NCBI GenBank assembly: GCA_023426345.1
Contig: JAFAAX010000184.1
Span: 1 to 12,359 of the forward strand
Length of the DNA stretch: 12,359 nt
Source of the DNA: Actinomycetes bacterium
GTDB taxonomy: Bacteria; Actinomycetota; Actinomycetes; Actinomycetales; Actinomycetaceae
Reading direction: 5' to 3'
Position numbers and translations under genes: made by a program
Notes under the pieces: generated by a model
Told to the model about the DNA's origin: nothing
The model's input: only the letters and a program-made list of their open reading frames with translations
The model's database searches: none
Part shown: piece by piece, positions 7,486 to 12,359 of the stretch
Position numbering within the stretch: the first letter of the stretch is position 1
Layout: each line of letters opens with the position of its first letter

Positions 7486-7515
7486 TTGACACCAACGGCC
7501 CACACGCACCAAACT
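7486..7515 (+). promoter_or_regulatory. Possible promoter for the NYN gene
   Basis: TTGACA (7486-7491), a consensus -35, is followed after 18 nt by CAAACT (7510-7515), which keeps A2 and T6 of the -10. Transcription would then begin near 7522, so the mRNA would start with the hairpin at 7528-7558. The -10 is weak. Confidence 0.3.
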
Positions 7516-7527
7516 GTAGCCATACCT

Positions 7528-7565
7528 CCCCGCCCTCCGGGAAACCGGACTGGCGGGGTCTTTTC
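7528..7565 (+). terminator. Intrinsic-terminator-like hairpin before the NYN gene
   Basis: The outer stem CCCCGCC (7528-7534) pairs with GGCGGGG (7552-7558). The inner stem TCCGG (7536-7540) pairs with CCGGA (7545-7549) around a GAAA tetraloop of the GNRA class. TCTTTTC (7559-7565) follows as the T-tract. It ends 6 nt before the ribosome site of the NYN gene. It either terminates transcription arriving from thpR, acts as an attenuator, or protects a short 5' leader. Confidence 0.65.
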
Positions 7566-7582
7566 ATAGCTGGGGAGTTCCC

Positions 7583-8194
7583 ATGACCAACCGCGTCGCC
7601 GTTGTCATCGACTACCAGAACATGCACAACGGCGCGTGGCGAACGTTCATGCCTGATCGTCCGATGTATGAAGCGCTCTTCGACCCGTTCAAGTTCGCAT
7701 GCCAAGTCGTCAGCGTGAAGAACCGCTTGAGCGGTAACGACGACCATGAGTTCACGGTCTCACGGGTCGAGGTGTTTCGCGGTCTCCCAGATCCAAGACG
7801 CGACGGGCTTGGGAACTCCCGCAACCTACGTCAAGCATCGAACTGGAAGGCGGGGCACCAAGGCGTCGTCGAGGTCACACACAGACCACTCAAGTACTAC
7901 AAGGACGGCAAGGTGTCTGAAAAGGGCATCGACGTGCTGTGTGCCCTCATGCTCGTCAAACTTGCCCGCAGTCGCCTCTACGACACCGTCGTGCTCGCCT
8001 CCAGAGACACGGACCTCGCGCCAGCCTTGGAGTACGCCTACGACGAACAGGTCGCACGCGTCGAAGCGGTGAAGTGGTTCGACCCTGACGTCAAGGCCTC
8101 AAGGGGCATCATCCGCACGTCTCACAAGATCGAGACGATTGACCTATGGGAAGCCGAGTTCCTCGCATGCCGAGACACGGAGGACTACCGCTAG
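7583..8194 (+). CDS. NYN-domain (PIN-like) putative ribonuclease
   Basis: 203 aa, ATG at 7583 with GGGGAG (7572-7577) 5 nt upstream. The acidic residues of the NYN fold are present in order: D10 and N13 in VVIDYQNMH, K114/G115/D117 in EKGIDVLCALMLV, and S140/D142/D144 in ASRDTDLAPALE. These form the metal-dependent nuclease site in the LabA/NYN families of the PIN superfamily. No extra domain, signal peptide or membrane span is seen, so it is probably a cytoplasmic, metal-dependent RNase whose target is unknown. The coding sequence is visibly less GC-biased than its neighbours and has more A/T third positions, suggesting acquisition by transfer. It sits alone between thpR and tRNA-Thr. Roles in RNA turnover, in stress or in phage defence are all possible; none is shown here. 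Confidence 0.85.
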   Translation: MTNRVAVVIDYQNMHNGAWRTFMPDRPMYEALFDPFKFACQVVSVKNRLSGNDDHEFTVSRVEVFRGLPDPRRDGLGNSRNLRQASNWKAGHQGVVEVTHRPLKYYKDGKVSEKGIDVLCALMLVKLARSRLYDTVVLASRDTDLAPALEYAYDEQVARVEAVKWFDPDVKASRGIIRTSHKIETIDLWEAEFLACRDTEDYR

Positions 8195-8337
8195 CTCCCC
8201 CGCCCCGCCGCCCGACACGAGACGAGCATCAAGGCTCGAGCTGGAGGCGCAACTGGACGTGACCTGCTGCGTTGCGTGCCGCGCGCGATAGGCCGACAGA
8301 TTGGCAGACAATGGGGCATCTTCACCCCCCTCAAACC

Positions 8338-8413
8338 TGGAGCCACCTCGGAGAATCGAACTCCGGACCTATTCATTACGAGTGAATCGCTCTGCCGACT
8401 GAGCTAAGGTGGC
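8338..8413 (-). tRNA. tRNA-Thr (anticodon CGU)
   Basis: On the minus strand the full cloverleaf folds: acceptor GCCACCT/AGGTGGC (8413-8407 with 8348-8342), D stem GCTC/GAGC, anticodon stem ATTCA/TGAAT with loop CTCGTAA, T stem CGGAG/CTCCG with TTCGATT loop. The anticodon CGU reads the ACG threonine codon. The discriminator is U and CCA is encoded at 8340-8338. The body is 73 nt plus CCA. The NYN gene ends 143 nt away from its 3' end, where integrated DNA often sits. Confidence 0.96.
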
Positions 8414-8458
8414 CGCGCCTGCCGTTCCGAGGGGTCCCGGCGCGCAGGCAACGACGAC

Positions 8459-8488
8459 ACTGTAGCGGGCGGCGCGCCGCCGCGGCAA
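8459..8488 (-). promoter_or_regulatory. Promoter of tRNA-Thr
   Basis: On the minus strand TTGCCG (8488-8483) and TACAGT (8464-8459) are spaced 18 nt, with the predicted start about 40 nt before the mature tRNA 5' end at 8413. Position and spacing fit a sigma-70-type promoter. Confidence 0.55.
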
Positions 8489-8555
8489 ACCCGGGGCGTC
8501 CCGGTCCGACGTCGATCCGCTCACACCGGCGCGCCTCAGAGTCGCGCACCACATA

Positions 8556-8572
8556 CCTTGAAGTGCTAGGCT
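8556..8572 (+). promoter_or_regulatory. PadR operator overlapping a -10 element
   Basis: CCTTG (8556-8560) and CTAGG (8566-8570) form an inverted repeat with one mismatch around 5 nt. The right arm overlaps TAGGCT (8567-8572), a good -10, about 40 nt before the ATG at 8614. This placement suggests that the PadR protein encoded next represses its own operon; the binding is inferred. Confidence 0.45.
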
Positions 8573-8613
8573 CCCGTTCCAGACTCACCACACCTCACAC
8601 CTCAAGGGATGCC

Positions 8614-8973
8614 ATGAGACTCTCGAAGGACCTCGTCGCCGCCTCGGCCACGCCCATCGTGCTGGCCGTCCTCAGCCGCGGCGAGGACTACGGCTACTCG
8701 CTGCTGCGCCGCATCGCCGAGGCCTCCGGCGGCGAGCTCGAGTGGAGCGAGGGCATGCTCTACCCCCTCCTCCACCGCCTCGAGCAGCAGGGGTTCGTCA
8801 CCGCCCAGTGGCGGCCCTCTCCCGAGGGGCGGCGCCGCAAGTACTACGCGCTCACGGCCGACGGCCGCCGCGAACTCGCGGGCCAGGCCTCCCAGTTCCA
8901 CGTCGTCACTCAGACCCTCGCCGGCCTGCTCCCACCCGAACCGGCGCGCCGCCTCGCCGCCCCCACCGCCTGA
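8614..8973 (+). CDS. PadR-family transcriptional regulator (short form)
   Basis: 119 aa. The ATG at 8614 is preceded by AAGGGA (8604-8609), and the protein then starts right at the domain; the GTG at 8563 lies inside the probable promoter and is rejected. It is almost only a PadR winged helix-turn-helix (about 12-88): PIVLAVLSRGEDYGYSLLRRI, then GMLYPLLHRLEQQGFV and the basic wing EGRRRKYYALT. It ends in a short Ala/Pro-rich tail, so it lacks the long C-terminal helical domain of the PadR protein at 1823-2413. Nine bases separate it from the membrane protein gene that follows. This short PadR plus permease-prefix membrane protein arrangement is a common two-gene unit in Gram-positive bacteria, in which the regulator controls the unit. 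Confidence 0.92.
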   Translation: MRLSKDLVAASATPIVLAVLSRGEDYGYSLLRRIAEASGGELEWSEGMLYPLLHRLEQQGFVTAQWRPSPEGRRRKYYALTADGRRELAGQASQFHVVTQTLAGLLPPEPARRLAAPTA

Positions 8974-8982
8974 GGAGGCCCC

Positions 8983-9810
8983 ATGTCCCCGACGCCCGCA
9001 CCCCTCCCCGACGATCTGGGCGTCCCACTCGAGGAGTGGCGGACGCTGATGGCCCACCGCCCCGGCATGAGCGCCGACGACGTCGACGAGCTCACCGACC
9101 ACCTCCTCGCCCAGGTCCACGACCTGCGCTCCGTGGGCCTGCATCCCGACGAGGCCTTCCTCATCGCCGTCAAGCGCCTGGGCGCCCAGGACGCGGTCTC
9201 CCGCCAGTACGCCCAGGTCCACTCCGACCGACTGTGGCGCCAGCTGGTGCTCACCGGCTCCAGCGCCTCCGACCGGCCCGCGCCGGACGCGACCGCGGGC
9301 AGCCCATCCCCGGTCCCGCGCATCGCGGACGAGGGCGCCCCCGCGGCCCGCTCCCCTCACACCTTCCCCTCCGACCTGGGGCTCGCCCTGGTGCTCGGCC
9401 TGGCGGCCGGCCTGGCCGTGCGGATCCCGTACCAGGTCCTCGGCGACGCGGGCAGCGGTGAGTTCTACCTCCGCAACATCGCCCTGCTGGTCCTGCCGTT
9501 CCTCGTCGCGTACTTCATGATCCGGCGGGCGCTCCCGTCCGGGGACGAGGACGGACCAGAGGGCGCCGCCGCGTCCGCCTCCCTGGTGGACCGCCTCGGC
9601 GGGGCCGCCGGCCTGGGCGTGCTCGTCGCGGTCTTCGGCGCCAGCGCTGCCCTCGTCAATGTCTTTCCCCATGCGGACGGCGCGCAGACCCCGTTCCTCA
9701 CCGCGGTCCACCTGCCGATCGCCCTGCTCGCTGCCGTGGGCGTCGCCTACCTGGGCGGGCGGTGGCGGCGCCTCGACGCGTGGATGGACTGGGCGCGCTT
9801 CCTCGGCTAG
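8983..9810 (+). CDS. Membrane protein with permease-prefix (HAAS-like) domain, probably truncated by insertion
   Basis: 275 aa to a TAG at 9808. GAGGAGG (8972-8978), overlapping the PadR stop codon, is its ribosome site, so translation is coupled. Residues 15-80 form the helical cytosolic prefix domain (LEEWRTLMAHRPGMSADDVDELTDHL, then DEAFLIAVKRLGAQDAVSRQYA) seen in PadR-linked membrane proteins. A Ser/Pro/Ala-rich linker (91-130) follows. Four hydrophobic segments lie at about 131-148, 162-180, 206-227 and 239-257. The protein ends abruptly at DAWMDWARFLG. From memory, related proteins continue past a similar motif into further membrane segments. The stop lies 27 nt before a serine recombinase, so the 3' part was probably displaced by insertion. 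The function of the intact family is unclear, with sensing or envelope stress suggested by context. Confidence 0.8.
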   Translation: MSPTPAPLPDDLGVPLEEWRTLMAHRPGMSADDVDELTDHLLAQVHDLRSVGLHPDEAFLIAVKRLGAQDAVSRQYAQVHSDRLWRQLVLTGSSASDRPAPDATAGSPSPVPRIADEGAPAARSPHTFPSDLGLALVLGLAAGLAVRIPYQVLGDAGSGEFYLRNIALLVLPFLVAYFMIRRALPSGDEDGPEGAAASASLVDRLGGAAGLGVLVAVFGASAALVNVFPHADGAQTPFLTAVHLPIALLAAVGVAYLGGRWRRLDAWMDWARFLG

Positions 9811-9837
9811 TGGATTCTGTGATGATACACTCTTCCC
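9790..9837. other. Probable left attachment junction of the integrated element
   Basis: The membrane protein frame ends at 9810 and the sequence turns AT-richer (9811-9833) just before the recombinase gene. Large serine recombinases typically lie directly beside one attachment site and insert into genes. The exact crossover cannot be set without the other end, which is outside the window. Confidence 0.55.
9823..9831 (+). promoter_or_regulatory. Extended -10, leaderless promoter of the recombinase gene
   Basis: TGATACACT gives the TGn extension plus TACACT (9826-9831), ending 6 nt before the ATG at 9838. There is no Shine-Dalgarno. It lies in the presumed attachment region, so it would come from the element side. 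Confidence 0.55.
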
Positions 9838-11226
9838 ATGGGGAAGAGCAAGACACGCCGCGTCGCGGTCTACCTGCGGATCTCGATCGACCAAACCGGG
9901 GAGCGGCTCGCCGTCGACCGCCAGAGGGAGGACTGCCTCAAGCTCGCGGAACGCCGAGGGTGGGAGGTCGTCGGGGAGTACGTCGACAATTCGGTGAGTG
10001 CCTCGAAGAAGAACGTCACCCGCCCCGCCTACAACCGCCTCATCCGAGACTACGAGGCCGGCATCTTCGACGCCCTCATCTGCTGGGACCTCGACCGGCT
10101 CACCCGCCAGCCCCGCCAGCTGGAGGACTGGATCGACCGGGCCGAGACCTCGGGACTGGTCGTGGTCACCGCGAACGGAGAGGCCGACCTCGGTACCGAC
10201 GCGGGCCGACTGTTCGCCCGGATCAAGGCCAGCGTGGCCAGGTCGGAAGTCGAGAGGACCTCGACGCGGCGAAAGCGCGCCAACCTACAAGCCGCCCAGG
10301 CAGGCCGACCGACGAAGACCGGCCGCCGACCGTTCGGATTCACCCGGGACTACGAGCAGGTCCCCGCCGAGGCCGCCCTCATTCGCGACGCTTACCGGCA
10401 GGCCATCTCGGGAGTGTCTCTCCTCGCCATCGCGCGGGGATGGAACGCCGCAGGCACGACGACGACATCCGGGAATCCGTGGCGCGCCCCCAGCGTGCGA
10501 GACGTCCTCACCGCCGGCCGCAATGCCGCCCAGAGCGAGTACCTCGGGGAGGTCGTCGCGCAGGGGCAATGGGAGCCGATTGTCGACGTCGACACGTGGC
10601 GCGCGGCGAAGGCTCTGCTGACGGACCCGGCACGCAAGGTGTCCCCCGACCCGGGTACGCGGTACCTCCTCGGGAACATTGCGGTATGCGGCCGGTGCGG
10701 CGCCCGGATGGTGAGCTCACGGAACCGCCAGGGCAACCGCGCGTACAAGTGTGGGGCCCTGTGGCACGTCGCTGCGGACGCCGAGACCGTTGACGAGGTC
10801 GTGGCGGCCGTGTGCGTGCGAAGGCTTTCCCTTCCTGATGTCGGGGATCTCCTCCAGCCGGAGGACCGGGCCAACGTCGCAGTGTTGCGGGACCGGGCGG
10901 AAGTGTTGCGCGCCCGGATGGACGAGGCCGCCGCCCTGTTCGCCGCTGGCACGATCACCGGGACCCAGTTGTCTCGGATCACCAAGGACGTGGAGACCGA
11001 GTCCCAGCGGGTCGAGCGGGATCTCGCGGAGGCGTCGAAACGTAGTGTCGTGGCGCAGTTCGTCACGGCCGAGGATGTCGCCGCTCTGTGGGATGGTCTC
11101 GACATCCTGGTGAAGCGTGACGTCGTGCGGGCCCTGTTCGAGTCGGTGACGATCACCCCGCCAGGCCGCGGGCGTAGGACGTCGGCAGACAACGTCGTGC
11201 TGGAGTGGAGGCGCGGAGATGACTGA
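9838..11226 (+). CDS. Large serine recombinase (site-specific integrase)
   Basis: 462 aa. Catalyses integration or excision of the element by double-strand cleavage through a serine-DNA link. The resolvase/invertase catalytic domain (about 7-145) shows the nucleophile in VYLRIS (S16, with R14), the second arginine region DRQREDCL (27-34) and the conserved WDLDRLTR (83-90). The recombinase DNA-binding domain is about 155-260 (RRPFGFTRD onward). A zinc ribbon follows, with C284 and C287 in CGRCG and C305/H310 in KCGALWH. A charged coiled-coil segment spans about 345-405, as in integrases that control directionality by this region. The length is typical of a shorter large serine recombinase. The gene sits at the end of the element, beside the truncated membrane protein gene. 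The next gene overlaps its 3' end by 8 nt. Confidence 0.95.
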   Translation: MGKSKTRRVAVYLRISIDQTGERLAVDRQREDCLKLAERRGWEVVGEYVDNSVSASKKNVTRPAYNRLIRDYEAGIFDALICWDLDRLTRQPRQLEDWIDRAETSGLVVVTANGEADLGTDAGRLFARIKASVARSEVERTSTRRKRANLQAAQAGRPTKTGRRPFGFTRDYEQVPAEAALIRDAYRQAISGVSLLAIARGWNAAGTTTTSGNPWRAPSVRDVLTAGRNAAQSEYLGEVVAQGQWEPIVDVDTWRAAKALLTDPARKVSPDPGTRYLLGNIAVCGRCGARMVSSRNRQGNRAYKCGALWHVAADAETVDEVVAAVCVRRLSLPDVGDLLQPEDRANVAVLRDRAEVLRARMDEAAALFAAGTITGTQLSRITKDVETESQRVERDLAEASKRSVVAQFVTAEDVAALWDGLDILVKRDVVRALFESVTITPPGRGRRTSADNVVLEWRRGDD

Positions 11227-11746
11227 CGTCAACGAGATCCGTATCGTGTGCGACCGGGCCGCACTGCACCCGAAGCACCCGGAATCGTTGGTGAGGGCGT
11301 TTGTGCCCAGACCGGTCGGTCCCGGGTGGATAGTCAGTGCGCCGAGGGGCCACGGCACCGGTGCGGTGAACGGCAACGTCGCGCGGTTCGTGGCGGCAGC
11401 CACGCGATACAACGGGGACATCGTGACGTTGAAGGGCGACGAGCGCCCCGGCGTATCACCCTTACTGCTCGATGCCCTTACGGGGCGGGCCAACTCGTCG
11501 GAGAGCGAGATTCAGACCGCGATAGACGACAACGCCCGTGGGACTCGGAATGTCCACCGGCTGGAGTGCCACCGGTGCCACCGGGAGACCGTGGACGTGC
11601 GGGAGGATCGCCTGTGGGAGGTCCTCGACAATGCGCGGCGCGCCGGGATCGACCGACTCACGTTGGGGGAAGTCCACGCTATGCTTAGAGCGCTGGCAGT
11701 AGGTAGGCCAGACGACAGCAGGGAACAGACCGCCCCGTCGGAGTAG
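11219..11746 (+). CDS. Element-encoded protein of unknown function with a CxxC pair
   Basis: 175 aa, not recognised. The ATG lies inside the last codons of the recombinase gene (8-nt overlap) and has GGAGG (11207-11211) 7 nt upstream, so the two are translationally coupled. A C-terminal LECHRCHRETVDV (115-127) contains C117-x-x-C120 flanked by His, and the N-terminus carries C11 with H17 and H20 nearby; together these could form a split zinc-binding site. A helical region follows (RLWEVLDNARRAGIDRLTLGEVHAMLRAL, 131-159). The middle (about 45-72) alternates strands and helices, and the C-terminus is disordered. No signal peptide or membrane span is seen. It may be a small DNA-binding or recombination-accessory protein because of its coupling to the recombinase, but that is inference only. 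Confidence 0.75.
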   Translation: MTDVNEIRIVCDRAALHPKHPESLVRAFVPRPVGPGWIVSAPRGHGTGAVNGNVARFVAAATRYNGDIVTLKGDERPGVSPLLLDALTGRANSSESEIQTAIDDNARGTRNVHRLECHRCHRETVDVREDRLWEVLDNARRAGIDRLTLGEVHAMLRALAVGRPDDSREQTAPSE

Positions 11747-11762
11747 GGAGAGCTCCGAAAGT

Positions 11763-11809
11763 AAAGCGCCTCACCGGGTGCGTGGATTCACCATGCCCGG
11801 AGGCGCTTT
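11763..11809 (+). terminator. 10-bp inverted repeat: terminator or ribosome-site hairpin
   Basis: AAAGCGCCTC (11763-11772) is perfectly complementary to GAGGCGCTTT (11800-11809). An inner CGGG/CCCG pairing (11775-11778 with 11796-11799) extends the stem past a 2-nt bulge. Only TTT then CTCC follows, a weak T-tract. The right arm includes the GGAGG (11799-11803) that would serve the ATG at 11814, so folding would hide that ribosome site. Confidence 0.6.
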
Positions 11810-11813
11810 CTCC

Positions 11814-12020
11814 ATGTCCCAGCAAGTGCAATCAGCCCGCGGGAAGCTCGGCGCAGCGGCCCGCAGGGGTACCGCCGCGGATGTCACCACGGCCCGACGG
11901 GATCTCGCGGCCGCGAAGATCGAGGACTACGTGTCCCGCGTCGTCGCCGAGGCCCCGCCCCTCACCCCCGCCCAACGTGACCGCATCGCCGCCCTCGTCA
12001 AGGCCGGTGGTGCCCGGTGA
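11814..12020 (+). CDS. Small helical element protein of unknown function
   Basis: 68 aa. The ATG at 11814 has GGAGG (11799-11803) 10 nt upstream; in-frame starts at 11778 (GTG) and 11793 (ATG) lie inside the hairpin loop and lack a ribosome site, so they are less likely. The protein is almost entirely helical: ARGKLGAAARRGTAADVTTARRDLAAAKIEDYVSRVV, then APPLTPAQRDRIAALV. This Ala/Arg-rich helix ending in a P-x-L-T-P-x-Q-R-x-R-I-A-x-L segment resembles small proteins often seen in actinobacterial phages and integrative elements; the resemblance is from memory, and their function is unknown. The stop overlaps the next start codon by 3 bases within GTGA. An unusual point is the hairpin over its ribosome site. 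Confidence 0.65.
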   Translation: MSQQVQSARGKLGAAARRGTAADVTTARRDLAAAKIEDYVSRVVAEAPPLTPAQRDRIAALVKAGGAR

Positions 12021-12298
12021 CGACGGCAAAGAGAATCCGCCCCGGCAGGCGAACCGAGGCGGATCAAAGAGTTCAAGGCGGCGACCCGAACAGTGTTCAG
12101 TCTACCGCGGGTGATCGTCTGGCCGCCATGTTGTCCGGCGTGTATGTCGTCGTCGTGGAGGTTGACGGGGACCACGCTCGCAGGCGCGTCTACCTGAGCC
12201 TCACTGCGGCCCAGCGCGCCCAGGAGCGGGCTCAGGAACGCGGCCAGACAGCCGAGGTTGTCCTGTGCTCTCTGGATCCCGTGGGGGTGATCCTGTGA
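12017..12298 (+). CDS. Small element protein of unknown function
   Basis: 93 aa, not recognised. The GTG at 12017 overlaps the previous stop in GTGA, so translation is probably coupled. A possible internal start is the ATG at 12128 (Met38), giving the better-ordered core, but it has no clear ribosome site. Residues 1-35 are basic and Gln/Gly-rich, probably disordered. The core holds a strand MLSGVYVVVVEVDGDHARRRVYLS (38-61), a helix AQRAQERAQERG with a repeated AQER unit (64-76) and a final strand AEVVLCSLDPVGVI. This strand-strand-helix-strand pattern suggests a small compact fold. The stop again overlaps the next start by GTGA. Confidence 0.6.
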   Translation: MTTAKRIRPGRRTEADQRVQGGDPNSVQSTAGDRLAAMLSGVYVVVVEVDGDHARRRVYLSLTAAQRAQERAQERGQTAEVVLCSLDPVGVIL

Positions 12299-12359
12299 GC
12301 GCCCGGGACACGATGGAGGCGGTGACCGCGGCCCGCCCGGATGACGGTCCCGTTCCGGC
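12295..12359 (+). CDS. Start of a further element gene, cut by the window end
   Basis: The GTG at 12295 overlaps the preceding TGA (GTGA), with a GGGGG stretch at 12282-12286 about 8 nt upstream. The frame stays open to the end of the window (21 codons, MSARDTMEAVTAARPDDGPVP). The fragment is too short to identify. It continues the chain of translationally coupled small genes. Confidence 0.45.
   Translation, partial: MSARDTMEAVTAARPDDGPVP

Larger units (their letters stand above)
9811..12359 (+). mobile_element. Left end of an integrative element or prophage with a large serine recombinase (partial)
   Basis: A large serine recombinase next to a truncated chromosomal gene is followed by densely packed small genes of no housekeeping family, all on the plus strand with start/stop overlaps. 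No phage structural, replication or transfer gene is yet visible, so prophage, conjugative and satellite elements cannot be distinguished. The right end lies beyond 12359. Confidence 0.75.

Noticed and set aside
8223..8238. Small hairpin CGAGC/GCTCG after the NYN gene
   Set aside because: Five-bp stem without a T-tract; too weak to call a terminator in GC-rich DNA.
8341..8366. tRNA-Thr 3' end as an attachment site for the NYN interval
   Set aside because: No second copy of the tRNA 3' end is visible near 7330-7580, so integration there is not supported within the window.
8191..8591. Short minus-strand open frames across the tRNA region
   Set aside because: They overlap the tRNA-Thr gene and its promoter and show no protein-like pattern.
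9838..11226. Small serine resolvase/invertase of a transposon
   Set aside because: The zinc ribbon, coiled coil and 462-aa length fit the large serine integrase class; no transposase or terminal inverted repeats are seen.
1..12359. CRISPR array, rRNA, toxin-antitoxin pair or IS element
   Set aside because: No regularly spaced repeats, rRNA signatures, paired small toxin genes or transposase motifs were found on reading both strands.

Overview
The window is GC-rich, compactly coded DNA with strong G/C preference at third codon positions. It has PadR regulators, several apparently leaderless genes and actinobacterial-type small mobile-element genes. All this points to a high-GC actinobacterium, possibly Actinomycetaceae-like, but the genus is an inference. 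Chromosomal backbone fills roughly the first 9.8 kb and the left end of an integrated element fills the last 2.5 kb.

Left block (1-5050): a PadR regulator (2413-1823) and an ABC1/AarF/UbiB-type kinase-like membrane protein (1733-3) run on the minus strand, probably co-transcribed. Divergent from them is a type-B carboxylesterase (2643-4349, plus). A minus-strand GNAT acetyltransferase (4920-4438) is convergent with the esterase. A tandem CGATACA motif in the divergent intergenic region is the likely PadR operator.

Middle block (5051-8413): a ferrochelatase (6355-5051, minus) with Gram-negative (protoporphyrin-type) signatures is divergent from an RNA 2',3'-cyclic phosphodiesterase of the ThpR family (6576-7328, plus). 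A stretch visibly less GC-rich follows. It carries a NYN-domain (PIN-like) putative nuclease gene (7583-8194) whose ribosome binding site lies directly behind a strong intrinsic-terminator-like hairpin. A tRNA-Thr(CGU) gene with encoded CCA (8413-8338, minus) closes this block.

Right block (8414-12359): a second PadR gene (8614-8973) with an inverted-repeat operator over its -10 precedes a membrane protein with an N-terminal permease-prefix-like domain (8983-9810). The membrane protein stops abruptly at residue 275. Only 27 bases later a large serine recombinase begins (9838-11226) from its own extended -10, leaderless promoter. The simplest reading is that a recombinase-encoding element (prophage or integrative element) inserted into the membrane protein gene, so the left attachment junction lies near 9790-9835. 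Behind the recombinase come tightly packed small genes with start/stop overlaps: a CxxC protein, two very small proteins and the start of a further gene cut by the window end. A 10-bp inverted repeat separates the first from the second of these.

The most interesting observations are the recombinase insertion into the PadR-linked membrane gene, the non-actinobacterial type of the ferrochelatase, the hairpin-fronted NYN gene, and the hairpin that contains the ribosome binding site of a small element gene. I see no CRISPR array, rRNA, IS element or clearly novel multi-gene system inside the window.
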